A DNA stretch of 64,000 bases from Oscillibacter sp. ER4 (GTDB lineage Bacteria; Bacillota; Clostridia; Oscillospirales; Oscillospiraceae), in the NCBI RefSeq assembly GCF_000765235.1, contig NZ_JPJG01000018.1, positions 1 to 64,000 on the forward strand, given 5' to 3'. Under the pieces are notes generated by a model. That model did not search any database, was not told the origin of the DNA, and saw only the letters and a list, made by a program, of their open reading frames with translations. A program made the translations under genes and the position numbers. Below, piece by piece: positions 34,691 to 44,003 of this stretch (the stretch's first letter is position 1; each line of letters opens with the position of its first letter).

Positions 34691-35113
34691 ATGAAAAGAA
34701 ACGTTTGGCTCACCGTGCACGGCGAGCAGCAATACGAAGGCATGAGCGCCGACAGCTCAGATCTCCGCGTGCGCGGCACGATGGAGGAAACGCGCGACGG
34801 CTATCTCCTGCGCTATGAGGAAACGGACGGGGACGGCAAGGTGACCACCGCGACGCGTCTTGCCCTTGCACCGGACTGCATCATTCTGACGCGCACGGGC
34901 GAGGTGACGAGCGAGATGGTCTTTGCGGAGGGGAAGGAGCACACCTCATTCTATGCCGTGCCCTACGGAACCTTGCCGGTCGCAGTGAAGGCGGAGTCGG
35001 TCAAGTGGAAGCTTGACGAGGACGGCGGGATGCTGGCCCTGCGCTATGCAATTACTATCGGCGGGCAGAGAGGAAAATGCGCCCTGCGCATCCGCGTGAG
35101 AACAGAAGAATAA
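34691..35113 (+). CDS. DUF1934 (YwiB-like) protein
   Basis: The 140-residue beta-rich protein matches the DUF1934 family: VWLTVHGEQQYEG, YLLRYEET, TRLALAPDCIILTRTGEVTS and the MVFAEG...Y.VPYG stretch. It is predicted to form a lipocalin-like barrel, and its role is unknown. ATG 34691 is preferred over the upstream frame to 34523, which overlaps the divergent promoter area. Confidence 0.8.
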   Translation: MKRNVWLTVHGEQQYEGMSADSSDLRVRGTMEETRDGYLLRYEETDGDGKVTTATRLALAPDCIILTRTGEVTSEMVFAEGKEHTSFYAVPYGTLPVAVKAESVKWKLDEDGGMLALRYAITIGGQRGKCALRIRVRTEE

Positions 35114-35115
35114 AG

Positions 35116-35147
35116 GAAAGGGAGCTGCCTACGGCGGCTCCTTTTTA
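35116..35147. terminator. Terminator between DUF1934 and spmB
   Basis: The stem ggagctgcc / ggcggctcc with a tacg-type loop and A and T runs lies between converging genes. Confidence 0.75.
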
Positions 35148-35666
35148 CGCGCCCATGAGTAGCCGCACAAAAAACGCGGATGCGAGGAACATCACCGCAT
35201 CGGCGCAGAGCGCGGCGGGGATAGTATAGCGCGTTTTCGTAATGCCCGCTGCACCGTAATAGACGGCGACGGTGTAGAACGTCGTTTCGCTCGAGCCGAG
35301 CATGACCGCCGCAACGCGGCCGATGTAGGAATCGACACCGTAGGAGTCCATGATCTCCGATCCGACAGCCAGCGCGCCGCTGCCGGAGATGGGGCGGATG
35401 AAGAGAAGCGGCGCAGTCTCGGCGGGGATGCCGATTCTGTCGAGCGCAGGGGCCAAAAGTGTGCCGAGCGCCTCCATCGCGCCGGACGCACGGAACATGT
35501 AGACGGCGGAGAGCAGTGCGATGAGTGACGGCAGAATGTGCAGCAGCACCGTGAGTCCCTCCTCCGCGCCTTTGGTGAGGGCGGAGTAGACGTCGACACG
35601 CTTGCCGAGGGCAAAGCAGGCCGTGAAGGTGAGCAGTACGGGCACGATGAGCGTAGAGAGCGCCAT
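35145..35666 (-). CDS. spmB: Spore maturation protein B
   Basis: The 173-residue membrane protein has the nucleoside-recognition (Gate) domain. Landmarks are VLLHILPSLIALLSAVYMFR, the RPISGSGALAVGSEIMDSYG loop and VMLGSSETTFYTVAVYYGAA. SpmA and SpmB are needed for spore core dehydration and heat resistance. ATG 35666 has the site ggaggaattgaacct and lies 4 nt after the spmA stop. Confidence 0.92.
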   Translation of the reverse strand: MALSTLIVPVLLTFTACFALGKRVDVYSALTKGAEEGLTVLLHILPSLIALLSAVYMFRASGAMEALGTLLAPALDRIGIPAETAPLLFIRPISGSGALAVGSEIMDSYGVDSYIGRVAAVMLGSSETTFYTVAVYYGAAGITKTRYTIPAALCADAVMFLASAFFVRLLMGA

Positions 35667-35670
35667 AGGT

Positions 35671-36249
35671 TCAATTCCTCCAGAAGTGGGCGAAGAGCTT
35701 TGCGGCAAGGAGCCCTGCGAAGACGGACAGAAGCGACGTCAGCCACACGGCGGGCAGAATGTCGAACGGGTCGGCGGTGCCGAGCGAAGCGCGCACGCCT
35801 GCGAGCGTGGTGGGCAACAGTTGAATGGACGCCGTATTCAAAACGACGAGCAGGCACAGCTCATCCGATGCGGTACCCTTGCAGCCGCGGCTCATACGGC
35901 AGGCGGCGCGGATGCCGAGCGGCGTGGCCGCGTTGCCAAGGCCTAAAAGATCGGCAGAGAGGTTAGCGGAGATCGCGGCCAGCGTCTCACTGTCGCGGCT
36001 CGCGTTCGGCAGGAGCCTCCTGAGCAGCGGGCGGAAGAGGGAAGCGAGGCGGTCGGTGAGATGACACTGGTTCATCACTTCCATCACGCCCGTCCAAAGG
36101 CACATCACGCCGCACATCGCCAAACACAGCTCGACCGCGCTCTGCGCGCCCTCGAGCGCGGCAGCGCTGAGCGCATTCAAGTTTCCCGTCAGCGCGCCGA
36201 AAATGAGCGAGACTGCCACCATTCCCGTCCAAAGCCAGGCCATTGCCAT
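35671..36249 (-). CDS. spmA: Spore maturation protein A
   Basis: The 192-residue membrane protein is a Gate-domain partner of SpmB. Landmarks are MAWLWTGMVAVSLIFGALTG, GVMCLWTGVMEVMNQCHLTD, LSADLLGLGNAATPLGIRA and LLVVLNTASIQLLPTT. ATG 36249 fits the aaaggag site with 9 nt spacing; an ATG at 36255 is only 3 nt from it. Its presence supports a spore-forming host. Confidence 0.92.
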   Translation of the reverse strand: MAMAWLWTGMVAVSLIFGALTGNLNALSAAALEGAQSAVELCLAMCGVMCLWTGVMEVMNQCHLTDRLASLFRPLLRRLLPNASRDSETLAAISANLSADLLGLGNAATPLGIRAACRMSRGCKGTASDELCLLVVLNTASIQLLPTTLAGVRASLGTADPFDILPAVWLTSLLSVFAGLLAAKLFAHFWRN

Positions 36250-36382
36250 GTCCATCAACTCCTTTGCCCCTAAATATATCGGCAGGGAGGGGGCAATATG
36301 CCGCGTTTTCGTGCCAAAAACGGCATGTTTGCCGCGAAAAGAGGCTGCTAAAAAATTTTTCAAGAAAAAAGTGAAATTTGTC

Positions 36383-36411
36383 TTGACATGTGCAACGGGA
36401 TTTGGTACTAT
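36383..36411 (+). promoter_or_regulatory. Promoter of the S10 ribosomal operon
   Basis: TTGACA and TACTAT are spaced by 17 nt. About 290 nt of leader follow before rpsJ. Confidence 0.8.
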
Positions 36412-36701
36412 ATGCAAGTCCGCGATTGGGCACATCCTGCCCTATTTGCGCGATATTGCGATGAACCGGGAGATTGCTCAGGTTTCTGAGGTAACTTTCG
36501 GGGAGTATGTCCGAACATCGGGCGGCTGAGAGAATATCTGTACGTTGCGTAGATCGCTGCGCCATGTGTGGACCGGCCGTTTATTCGTGCCGGTTTTTCT
36601 ATGAGCCGGAATGATACGCACGGATAAGCGTACAAGAAAACCTCTCACCGTACGGCTTCGACAAAGCAAGAAAACCGTACAAAATGAAGGAGAAACCGAA
36701 A
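36412..36701 (+). promoter_or_regulatory. Structured leader of rpsJ, possible attenuator
   Basis: There is no gene here. A small hairpin gggca/tgccc (about 36428-36442) is followed by a terminator-like stem accggc/gccggt at 36572-36594 with a T-run. A second ccgg near 36605 could compete with it. Leaders of this size commonly regulate r-protein operons. The ligand cannot be read from sequence. Confidence 0.5.
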
Positions 36702-37010
36702 ATGGCAAAAGAAATGATCCGCATTCGTCTCAAGGCCTATGACCACCAGGTCATCGACCAGAGCGCAGAGAAGATCGTCGAGACCGCCAAGCGCACCGGC
36801 GCTACCGTCTCCGGCCCCATCCCTCTGCCCACCAAGAAGGAAGTCGTCACCATCCTGCGCGCTGTGCATAAGTACAAGGACAGCCGTGAGCAGTTTGAGC
36901 GCCGTACCCACAAGCGCCTGATCGACATCACCAACTCCAGCCCCAAGACCGTGGAAGCGCTCATGGGCCTCGAACTCCCTGCTGGTGTTGAGATCGAGAT
37001 CAAGCTCTAA
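36702..37010 (+). CDS. rpsJ: 30S ribosomal protein S10
   Basis: The 102-residue protein ([40 protein letters not shown]) is S10, which also works as NusE in antitermination. ATG 36702 has aaggagaaaccgaaa; the in-frame ATG at 36684 is part of the leader. It opens the cluster but is set apart from rplC by an unusual 296-nt gap. Confidence 0.97.
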   Translation: MAKEMIRIRLKAYDHQVIDQSAEKIVETAKRTGATVSGPIPLPTKKEVVTILRAVHKYKDSREQFERRTHKRLIDITNSSPKTVEALMGLELPAGVEIEIKL

Positions 37011-37306
37011 TCCCTCGCTTCATTACATTTCGCGTCCGCAGACGCGAAACCAATGAAAACGTTTTTGGCCGCGACATGCGCGTGGACAAAAACGCCTCTC
37101 AGTTTGCTTGTGTGCGAGCACAGCGAGTGCGCAAAACAAACTGTAAACCCAACTCAAAAAATGGCTCGCCGTTTTTTGAAATTACCTTTGTTGCTCTACC
37201 CAAAAGCCCATCGACTTGCGTGAGATGGGCGGGGTCAAGTCGGCAGAGCAATGGCGGGAGTTGCCGCTAACTAAGCCGACCAATAACCTTTACAGGAGGA
37301 TCATAC
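37011..37306 (+). promoter_or_regulatory. Hairpin-dense spacer between rpsJ and rplC
   Basis: Five stems follow one another. They are tttcgcgtc/gacgcgaaa (37028-37049), gtttttg/caaaaac (about 37060-37092), cagtttg/caaactg (37100-37143), caaaaaatggc/gccgttttttg (37155-37178), and ttgctct/agagcaa (37191-37251) with inner gcccatc/gatgggc. No ORF with a ribosome site is seen. It may be an RNA control element or a cluster of palindromic repeats. Confidence 0.6.
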
Positions 37307-38026
37307 ATGAAAGCAATCATCGGCAGAAAAGTTGGCATGTCTCAGATCTTCGACGAAAAGGGCCATGTGATCCCGGTCACCGTTATCGAGGCCGGTCCCT
37401 GCGTGGTCACTCAGAAGAAGACCAGCGAAAAAGACGGTTATGAGGCTGTCCAGCTTGGCTACGAGGACATTCGCGAAGCGAAGCTCTCCAAGCCTGAACT
37501 CGGCCACCTGAACAAGGCTGGCGTTTCCCCCAAGAAGTACCTGCGCGAGTTTGACCTTGACAACGCTTCCGAGCTCGAGCTCGGCGCCATCATCAAGGCG
37601 GACACCTTCAAGTCCGGCGACTTCGTTGACGTCACCGGTACGAGCAAGGGTCACGGTTACACCGGCGTTATCAAGCGCTGGAACGCCAGCCGCGGTCGTA
37701 TGACCCACGGCGGCGGCCCTGTCCACCGTCACGCTGGTTCCATGGGCTCCACCACCGACCCCAGCCGTATCTTCAAGGGCAAGATCGGCCCCGGCCAGTA
37801 CGGTGTGGAGACTGTCACCATCCAGAACCTTGAGGTCGTCAAGGTCGACCCCGAGCTCAACATGCTCGTCGTCCGCGGCGCGGTTCCCGGTCCCAAGGGC
37901 AGCCTCGTCACCGTGAAGACCACCGTCAAGGTCCACAAGATCAAGCAGGCTGGTGCCAACATCAGCAAGAACCCGCAGAAGGCTTCCGGCCGCAACCCGC
38001 AGAAGGCTTCCGCCAGAAATATGTAA
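37307..38026 (+). CDS. rplC: 50S ribosomal protein L3
   Basis: The 239-residue L3 (KAIIGRKVGMSQIFDEKG, the GTSKGHGYTGVIKRW and GQYGVETVTIQNLEVVKVD regions) is longer than the usual 210. The C-terminus has a short duplicated NPQKASGR/NPQKASAR tail. The ribosome site is caggaggatcatac. Confidence 0.96.
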   Translation: MKAIIGRKVGMSQIFDEKGHVIPVTVIEAGPCVVTQKKTSEKDGYEAVQLGYEDIREAKLSKPELGHLNKAGVSPKKYLREFDLDNASELELGAIIKADTFKSGDFVDVTGTSKGHGYTGVIKRWNASRGRMTHGGGPVHRHAGSMGSTTDPSRIFKGKIGPGQYGVETVTIQNLEVVKVDPELNMLVVRGAVPGPKGSLVTVKTTVKVHKIKQAGANISKNPQKASGRNPQKASARNM

Positions 38027-38045
38027 GGAAAGGAGTGCTTGATAA

Positions 38046-38669
38046 ATGTCTACGATTAAAGTTGTCAGCATGACCGGCGCTGAAGTCGGTTTCGTCGAGC
38101 TGAACGACGCAATCTTCGGCATCGAGCCGAACATGAGCGTTGTTCATGAAGTCGTCAAAAATCATCTCGCCAACTGCCGTCAGGGCACGCAGAGCGCTCT
38201 GACCCGCGCTGAGGTTTCCGGCGGCGGCAGAAAGCCGTGGCGCCAGAAGGGCACCGGCCGCGCCCGTCAGGGCAGCACCCGCTCCCCTCAGTGGACGCAC
38301 GGTGGTATCGTGTTTGCCCCCAAGCCCCGCAGCTACAGCTATGTGCTGAATAAGAAGGTCAAGCGTCTGGCTCTCAAGAGCGTGCTGTCCGCCAAGGCAG
38401 CCCAGGGCGAGATCGTCGTTGTCGACAAGATCGCGCTCGACGCTATCAAGACCAAGGACTTCCGCAGTTTCCTTTCCGCCGTCAAGGCTGACGGTAAGGC
38501 CGCTGTCATCACTCCCGAGGTCAACGAGGTCGTCGTCAAGAGCGCCCGCAACCTGCCCGGTGTCACCACCGCGCCCGCGAAGCTCATCAACGTCTACGAT
38601 CTGCTCAACGCCAAGACCCTCGTGATCGACAAGGAAGCCCTCGCAGTCATCGAGGAGGTGTTCGCGTAA
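38046..38669 (+). CDS. rplD: 50S ribosomal protein L4
   Basis: The 207-residue L4 (TRAEVSGGGRKPWRQKGTGR, ARQGSTRSPQWTHGGIVFAP) includes the extended loop that lines the exit tunnel. Its stop overlaps the rplW start by one base (TAATG). Confidence 0.97.
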   Translation: MSTIKVVSMTGAEVGFVELNDAIFGIEPNMSVVHEVVKNHLANCRQGTQSALTRAEVSGGGRKPWRQKGTGRARQGSTRSPQWTHGGIVFAPKPRSYSYVLNKKVKRLALKSVLSAKAAQGEIVVVDKIALDAIKTKDFRSFLSAVKADGKAAVITPEVNEVVVKSARNLPGVTTAPAKLINVYDLLNAKTLVIDKEALAVIEEVFA

Positions 38670-38965
38670 TGGCAAACGTTTACGACATCATTATTCGTCC
38701 CATCATCACCGAACGTTCCATGGTCGACGTTGCGAACAAGAAGTACGTGTTCGAAGTCGCCAAGGACGCCGGCAAGGTGGAGATCAAGAACGCTGTTGAG
38801 ACCGCTTTCGGCGTTAAGGTCGCCAAGGTCAACACGCTCAACGTCAGCGGCAAGGCCAAACGCCTCGGCGCCGGCCGCCTAGGCAAGACCCGCAGCTGGA
38901 AGAAGGCCTATGTGCAGCTCGCTGAAGATTCCAAGACCATCGAGCTGTTCGAGGGCATGGTGTAA
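38669..38965 (+). CDS. rplW: 50S ribosomal protein L23
   Basis: The 98-residue L23 (YDIIIRPIITERSMVDVANK, YVFEVAKDAGKVEIKNAVE) lies at the tunnel exit, where it docks SRP and trigger factor. It is coupled to rplD by a one-base overlap. Confidence 0.97.
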   Translation: MANVYDIIIRPIITERSMVDVANKKYVFEVAKDAGKVEIKNAVETAFGVKVAKVNTLNVSGKAKRLGAGRLGKTRSWKKAYVQLAEDSKTIELFEGMV

Positions 38966-38979
38966 GGAGGATATGAGAA

Positions 38980-39816
38980 ATGGCTATTAAGACGTTTAAG
39001 CCCACTACCCCCTCCCGCCGTCACATGACTGTGTCCGCCTTCGAGGGGATCGACAAGAAGGCCAAGCCCGAACGCAGCTTGGTCGAGTCTCAGAAGAAGC
39101 ATGCCGGCCGCAACAGCTACGGCCGCATTACCGTCCGTCATCACGGCGGCGGCAACAAGCAGAAGTACCGCATCATCGACTTCAAGCGCGACAAGATGGA
39201 CGTCCCCGCGACCGTCCTGCGCCTGGAGTATGACCCCAACCGCAGCGCATTCATCGCTCTCGTCCAGTACGAGGACGGCGAGAAGCGCTACATCATCGCT
39301 CCTGTCGGCCTGAAGGCTGGCGACAAGATCCTCTCTTCCGCCTCCGCTGATATCAAGCCCGGCAACTGCCTGCCCATCGCCAACATCCCTGTCGGTACCG
39401 TCATCCACAACATTGAGATGCACCCCGGCAAGGGCGCTCAGCTCGTCCGCTCCGCCGGTACTGCTGCTCAGCTGATGGCGAAGGAGAACGGCGACGCTCA
39501 GATCCGTATGCCCTCCGGCGAAGTGCGCATCGTCCGCACGAACTGCATGGCCGTCATCGGCCAGGTCGGCAACATCGATCACGAGAACGTTCACATCGGT
39601 AAGGCCGGCCGCAAGCGCCACATGGGCGTCCGTCCGACCGTCCGCGGTTCCGTCATGAACCCGAACGACCACCCCCACGGCGGTGGTGAAGGTAAGAGCC
39701 CTGTCGGTCACCCCGGTCCCATGACCCCGTGGGGCAAGCCAGCTATGGGTTACAAGACCCGTTCGAAGAAGAACCCGACGAACAAGTTCATCGTCAAGCG
39801 TCGTAACGATAAGTAA
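38980..39816 (+). CDS. rplB: 50S ribosomal protein L2
   Basis: The 278-residue L2 has [20 protein letters not shown] near the front and the conserved [20 protein letters not shown] loop with the peptidyl-transferase-region histidine. Length is normal. Confidence 0.97.
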   Translation: MAIKTFKPTTPSRRHMTVSAFEGIDKKAKPERSLVESQKKHAGRNSYGRITVRHHGGGNKQKYRIIDFKRDKMDVPATVLRLEYDPNRSAFIALVQYEDGEKRYIIAPVGLKAGDKILSSASADIKPGNCLPIANIPVGTVIHNIEMHPGKGAQLVRSAGTAAQLMAKENGDAQIRMPSGEVRIVRTNCMAVIGQVGNIDHENVHIGKAGRKRHMGVRPTVRGSVMNPNDHPHGGGEGKSPVGHPGPMTPWGKPAMGYKTRSKKNPTNKFIVKRRNDK

Positions 39817-39833
39817 AAGGAGGCAATGTAAAA

Positions 39834-40097
39834 ATGAGCAGAAGCATTAAAAAAGGCCCGTTTGTTGCCCCTGAGCTGATCAAGCGAGTCGAAGAGATGA
39901 ACAAGACCGGTGAGAAGAAGGTCCTGAAGACCTGGAGCCGCAGCTCCACCATCTTCCCCTCCTTCGTCGGTCACACGATCGCCGTCCACGACGGTCGCAA
40001 GCACGTTCCCGTTTATATTCAGGAAGATATGGTCGGCCACAAGCTGGGCGAGTTCGCTCCCACCCGTACGTTCCGCGGCCATACCAAGACGAAATAA
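39834..40097 (+). CDS. rpsS: 30S ribosomal protein S19
   Basis: The 87-residue S19 ([40 protein letters not shown], ending in [16 protein letters not shown]) is of normal size. Confidence 0.97.
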   Translation: MSRSIKKGPFVAPELIKRVEEMNKTGEKKVLKTWSRSSTIFPSFVGHTIAVHDGRKHVPVYIQEDMVGHKLGEFAPTRTFRGHTKTK

Positions 40098-40115
40098 GGA
40101 AGGAGAATGCAGAAC

Positions 40116-40451
40116 ATGGAAGCTAAAGCATATCTGAGATATGTCCGCATCTCTCCCCGCAAGGTCCAGATCGTCTGCGACCTGATCCGCGGTAAGGACA
40201 TCAACACCGCCATGGCGCTCCTGATGCAGACCCCCAAGGCTGCGTCCGAGCCCCTGGTCAAGCTCTTAAAGAGCGCTGTCGCCAACGCCGAGAACAACTT
40301 CAGCATGGATACCTCCAAGCTGTACGTGTCCGAGGTCTACGCGACTTCCGGCCCGATCCTCAAGCGCATGATCCCCGCCAGCAAGGGCCGCGGCTACCGC
40401 ATCAACAAGAGAACCTCTCACGTGACGCTCGCCGTCGCTGAGAGAGACTAA
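40116..40451 (+). CDS. rplV: 50S ribosomal protein L22
   Basis: The 111-residue L22 ([40 protein letters not shown]) has the loop that reaches into the exit tunnel. ATG 40116 fits the ggaaggag site better than the ATG at 40107, which is inside it. Confidence 0.95.
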   Translation: MEAKAYLRYVRISPRKVQIVCDLIRGKDINTAMALLMQTPKAASEPLVKLLKSAVANAENNFSMDTSKLYVSEVYATSGPILKRMIPASKGRGYRINKRTSHVTLAVAERD

Positions 40452-40468
40452 AGGGAGGAGACAGTTTC

Positions 40469-41323
40469 ATGGGACAGAAAGTTAATCCCCACGGCATGCG
40501 CGTCGGCGTCATCAAAGACTGGGACTCCCGCTGGTATGCCAGAGACGAGAAGGTCGGCGACCTGATCGTTGAAGATAACAAGATCCGCAAGTTCGTCAAG
40601 AAGAGCCTGTACGGTGCAGGCGTGCCCAAGATCGAGATCGAGCGCAGCAATGATGTTGTGACGCTGTTCGTTCATTGCGCCCGCCCCGGCATGGTCATCG
40701 GCAAGGACGGCGCGGAGGTCGAGAAGCTGCGTCTCGCGGTCGAGGCTCTGATCGGCAAGAAGGTCAAGCTCAACATCGTCGAGGTCCGCAATCCCGACAT
40801 GAACGCTCAGCTCGTCGCTGAGAACATCGCCCAGCAGCTCGAAAAGCGTATCTCTCACCGCCGCGCGATGAAGAACGCCATGGGCCGCGCCATGCGCGCC
40901 GGCGCCAAGGGCATCAAATGCTGCTGCTCCGGTCGTCTCGGCGGCCGCGAGATCGCTGGCGTTGAGCACTATCACGAGGGCACCATCCCTCTGCAGACCA
41001 TCCGTGCCGACATCGAGTACGGCTTCGCCGAGGCTGCGACCACGTTCGGCCGCATCGGTGTGAAGGTTTGGATCTACAAGGGCGAGGTCCTGACCCAGAC
41101 CCTGCGTACCACCCCGCGTACGCTCGATACCACCAAGCCGTATGAGGAGCGCCGCGAGCGTCGTCCTCGCCGCGACGGTGACCGTCGTCCCCGCCGTGAT
41201 GGCCAGGGCGGCTATCAGCGCCGTGAGGGCGGCTTCAACCGCAACGGCAACCGTCCCCAGGGCGATCGTCCGCAGGGCGGCTATCGCAAGCCGGCTGAGA
41301 ATAAGGAAGGAGGCGCTCAGTAA
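40469..41323 (+). CDS. rpsC: 30S ribosomal protein S3 with RG-rich C-terminal extension
   Basis: The 284-residue S3 is longer than the usual 210-230. The KH domain ([20 protein letters not shown]) and S3 C-domain ([40 protein letters not shown]) are normal. From about residue 224 comes an Arg/Gly/Asn/Gln-rich tail with repeats such as RRPRRDG and [10 protein letters not shown]. Its stop overlaps the rplP start by one base. Confidence 0.96.
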   Translation: MGQKVNPHGMRVGVIKDWDSRWYARDEKVGDLIVEDNKIRKFVKKSLYGAGVPKIEIERSNDVVTLFVHCARPGMVIGKDGAEVEKLRLAVEALIGKKVKLNIVEVRNPDMNAQLVAENIAQQLEKRISHRRAMKNAMGRAMRAGAKGIKCCCSGRLGGREIAGVEHYHEGTIPLQTIRADIEYGFAEAATTFGRIGVKVWIYKGEVLTQTLRTTPRTLDTTKPYEERRERRPRRDGDRRPRRDGQGGYQRREGGFNRNGNRPQGDRPQGGYRKPAENKEGGAQ

Positions 41324-41754
41324 TGCTTCTGCCGAAGAGAGTGAAATACCGTCGCGTTCAGCGCGGTCGTATGACCGGCAAGGCGACCCGCGGCAACACC
41401 ATTACTTATGGTGAGTACGGCCTCCAGGCCACTGAGCCCGCGTGGATCACCAGCAACCAGATCGAGGCGGCCCGTGTCGCCATGACCCGTTACACCAAGC
41501 GTGGCGGTCAGGTCTGGATCAAGATTTTCCCCGATAAGCCCGTTACCAAGCAGCCTGCCGAGACCCGTATGGGTTCCGGTAAGGGCTCTCCGGAGTATTG
41601 GGTAGCAGTTGTCAAGCCCGGCCGTATCATGTTTGAGATCGCCGGTGTTTCCGAAGAAGTCGCGCGTGAGGCGCTCCGTCTGGCCAGCCACAAGCTGCCC
41701 ATCAAGACGAAGATCGTCAAGCGCGAGGCCGAGACCCAGGAAGTAGGTGAATGA
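41323..41754 (+). CDS. rplP: 50S ribosomal protein L16
   Basis: The 143-residue L16 ([58 protein letters not shown]) is complete and coupled to rpsC. Confidence 0.97.
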   Translation: MLLPKRVKYRRVQRGRMTGKATRGNTITYGEYGLQATEPAWITSNQIEAARVAMTRYTKRGGQVWIKIFPDKPVTKQPAETRMGSGKGSPEYWVAVVKPGRIMFEIAGVSEEVAREALRLASHKLPIKTKIVKREAETQEVGE

Positions 41755-41755
41755 G

Positions 41756-41947
41756 ATGAAGGCAAGTGAAGTTCGTGCCATGAGCGTTGCTGAGCTGAAC
41801 ACCAAGCTCGACGCTCTGAAGAAAGATCTGTTTATGCTGCGCATGCAGCACGCGACGAATCAGCTGGATAACCCCCAGAAGCTCGTCCAGACCAAGCGTG
41901 ATATTGCCCGAGTCAAAACCATGATCCGTGAGAAGGAGGAGAAGTAA
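41756..41947 (+). CDS. rpmC: 50S ribosomal protein L29
   Basis: The 63-residue two-helix L29 ([20 protein letters not shown], ending [16 protein letters not shown]) starts at ATG 41756 directly after the rplP stop, with the site aggtgaatg inside rplP. Confidence 0.95.
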   Translation: MKASEVRAMSVAELNTKLDALKKDLFMLRMQHATNQLDNPQKLVQTKRDIARVKTMIREKEEK

Positions 41948-41948
41948 G

Positions 41949-42212
41949 ATGGAAGAGAAGAGAATTTCCTCCCGTAAGGTCCGCGTTGGTAAGGTCGTTT
42001 CCGACAAGATGGACAAGACCGTCGTCGTTGCGATCGCTGACCGCGTGGCGCATCCCCTGTACAAGAAGATCGTCGGCCGCACCTACAAGCTGAAGGCTCA
42101 CGATGAAAACAATACGTGCGGTATCGGTGATACCGTCAAGGTGATGGAGACCCGCCCCCTGTCCAAGGACAAGCGTTGGCGCGTGGTCGAGATCGTCGAA
42201 AAAGCTAAGTAA
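41949..42212 (+). CDS. rpsQ: 30S ribosomal protein S17
   Basis: The 87-residue S17 ([40 protein letters not shown]) starts 1 nt after the rpmC stop. The longer in-frame ORF from 41928 overlaps rpmC and is not used. Confidence 0.96.
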   Translation: MEEKRISSRKVRVGKVVSDKMDKTVVVAIADRVAHPLYKKIVGRTYKLKAHDENNTCGIGDTVKVMETRPLSKDKRWRVVEIVEKAK

Positions 42213-42227
42213 GGAGGTACCGGAACA

Positions 42228-42596
42228 ATGATTCAGCAGGAAAGTTTTCTGAAGGTCGCCGATAACACCGGTGCCAAGGAAATCAAGTGCATCCGCGTTC
42301 TCGGTGGCTCCGGCCGCAAGTACGGCAACATCGGCGATATCATCGTCGCGTCCGTGCGTAAGGCTGCCCCCGGCGGTCAGGTCAAGAAGGGCGAGGTCGT
42401 CAAGGCCGTTATCGTCCGCTCTGCCAAGGGCGTCCGCCGCGAAGACGGCACCTATGTCCGCTTCGACGAGAATGCTGCGGTCCTGATCAAGGACGACAAG
42501 AACCCCAGCGGCACCCGTATCTTTGGGCCCGTCGCTCGCGAGCTGCGTGAGAAGGACTTCCTCAAGATCCTCTCCCTGGCTCCGGAAGTTGTCTAA
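42228..42596 (+). CDS. rplN: 50S ribosomal protein L14
   Basis: The 122-residue L14 begins [20 protein letters not shown] and ends [24 protein letters not shown], as in other bacteria. Confidence 0.97.
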   Translation: MIQQESFLKVADNTGAKEIKCIRVLGGSGRKYGNIGDIIVASVRKAAPGGQVKKGEVVKAVIVRSAKGVRREDGTYVRFDENAAVLIKDDKNPSGTRIFGPVARELREKDFLKILSLAPEVV

Positions 42597-42610
42597 GGAG
42601 GGCTTGAAGA

Positions 42611-42922
42611 ATGGCTATGAATGTGAAGAAGGGCGATACCGTTATCGTCCTGTCCGGTAAGGACAAGGGCAAGCAGGGCAAGGTGCTCGGCACCGTCCCC
42701 AGCGAAGCCAAGGTCGTCGTGGAGGGCATCAACATGGTGACCTGCCACGTCAAGCCCCGCAAGCAGGGCGAGACCGGCGGCATTGTGCAGCGTGAGGCTG
42801 CCATGTACGCTTCCAAGGTGCAGGTCGTGTGCCCCAAGTGCAACAAGGGCACCCGCATCGCGCACAAGATCGAAAATGGCAAGAAGACCCGCGTGTGCAA
42901 GCACTGCGGCGCCGAGCTTTAA
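42611..42922 (+). CDS. rplX: 50S ribosomal protein L24
   Basis: The 103-residue L24 has a KOW motif (VKKGDTVIVLSGKDKGKQGK) and a C-terminal zinc-type pair VCPKCNKGTR...VCKHCGAEL. The aggagggcttgaag site fits ATG 42611; ATG 42617 is possible. Confidence 0.95.
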   Translation: MAMNVKKGDTVIVLSGKDKGKQGKVLGTVPSEAKVVVEGINMVTCHVKPRKQGETGGIVQREAAMYASKVQVVCPKCNKGTRIAHKIENGKKTRVCKHCGAEL

Positions 42923-42941
42923 GAAAGGAGAGTAGTTCACA

Positions 42942-43481
42942 ATGGCAAGACTGAAAGAACAGTATAAGGCAGAAGTGGCACCCGCTCTCTACAAGAAGTT
43001 CGGTTATAAGTCCACCATGCAGATCCCCAAGATCGACAAGGTCGTCGTGAACGTCGGCTGCGGCGAGGCCAAGGAGAATGCCAAGGTCCTCGAAGCGGTC
43101 GTGCGCGACCTGACCACCATCACCGGCCAGAAGGCCGTCGTCACCAAGGCGAAGAAGTCCATCGCAAACTTCAAGCTGCGTGAGGATATGCCCATCGGCG
43201 CGAAGGTCACCCTCCGCGGCGACAAGATGTGGGAATTCCTCGATCGTCTGTTCAACGTTGCGCTTCCCCGTGTCCGCGACTTCCGCGGCATCAGCGCCAA
43301 CGCTTTCGACGGCCGCGGCAACTATGCCCTGGGCATCAAGGAGCAGCTGATCTTCCCCGAGATCGAGTACGATAAGATCGACAAGATCCGCGGCATGGAC
43401 GTCGTCATCTGCACCACCGCTCAGACCGACGAAGAAGCCCGCGAGCTGCTGACCCTGGTCGGCGCTCCCTTTGAACGCTAA
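42942..43481 (+). CDS. rplE: 50S ribosomal protein L5
   Basis: The 179-residue L5 ([60 protein letters not shown]) binds 5S rRNA. It is complete. Confidence 0.97.
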   Translation: MARLKEQYKAEVAPALYKKFGYKSTMQIPKIDKVVVNVGCGEAKENAKVLEAVVRDLTTITGQKAVVTKAKKSIANFKLREDMPIGAKVTLRGDKMWEFLDRLFNVALPRVRDFRGISANAFDGRGNYALGIKEQLIFPEIEYDKIDKIRGMDVVICTTAQTDEEARELLTLVGAPFER

Positions 43482-43498
43482 GTAGGAGGATATCAAAA

Positions 43499-43684
43499 AT
43501 GGCTAAGAAATCTATGATTCTCAAGCAGCAGGCTCCTGCTAAGTTCTCCACCCGCCGCTACAACCGCTGCAAGATCTGCGGCCGCCCCCACGCGTATCTT
43601 CGTGACTATGGCGTCTGCCGTATCTGCTTCCGCGAGTTAGCCTACAAGGGCGAGATCCCCGGCGTTCGCAAGGCTTCCTTCTGA
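43499..43684 (+). CDS. rpsZ: 30S ribosomal protein S14, zinc-binding type
   Basis: The 61-residue short S14 (type Z) has four zinc ligands in [20 protein letters not shown]. This replaces the 89-residue C-minus type. Confidence 0.95.
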   Translation: MAKKSMILKQQAPAKFSTRRYNRCKICGRPHAYLRDYGVCRICFRELAYKGEIPGVRKASF

Positions 43685-44003
43685 TCTTTTTCCGTTATAC
43701 TTCGTTGAAGCTCCTTGGCGTACACAAAGTACGCCGGCGTCGCTTCGCCTCGTCTAACGAAAAAATCTCAAGAAGGACCTGCTGTTGAAGTTTTTCAACA
43801 GCCCGACACCTCGGAGCTTGAGCCTCCGAAACAAACTCATAACCACGAACGTTGCGATATGGACGTTCTGGCGATAAAGGATCGCGAAAGGTCAGTGTCA
43901 ATTACGCGTGTTCACACGCGTGTGGGCACGTTCCAAATTGGCACTGATACCTCGTGACCTAAACGGTCCATGACCGTAACTCTAAATCAGGAGGATTTAC
44001 ACT
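43685..44003 (+). promoter_or_regulatory. Hairpin-dense spacer between rpsZ and rpsH
   Basis: Within 319 nt there are a long outer stem tttttccgtta / taacgaaaaa enclosing ggcgtac/gtacgcc, then gctgttgaa/ttcaacagc, cggag/ctccg, and tcagtg-caatt/aattg-cactga (near 43893-43950) enclosing acgcgtgt repeats. A last short stem precedes the rpsH site. No gene is seen; the 80-codon frame at 43715 has no ribosome site. It may control the second half of the spc operon. Confidence 0.6.

Noticed and set aside
43715-43957. 80-codon frame in the rpsZ-rpsH spacer
   Set aside because: There is no ribosome site, and it runs through several strong stems, which better explain the region as structured RNA or palindromes.
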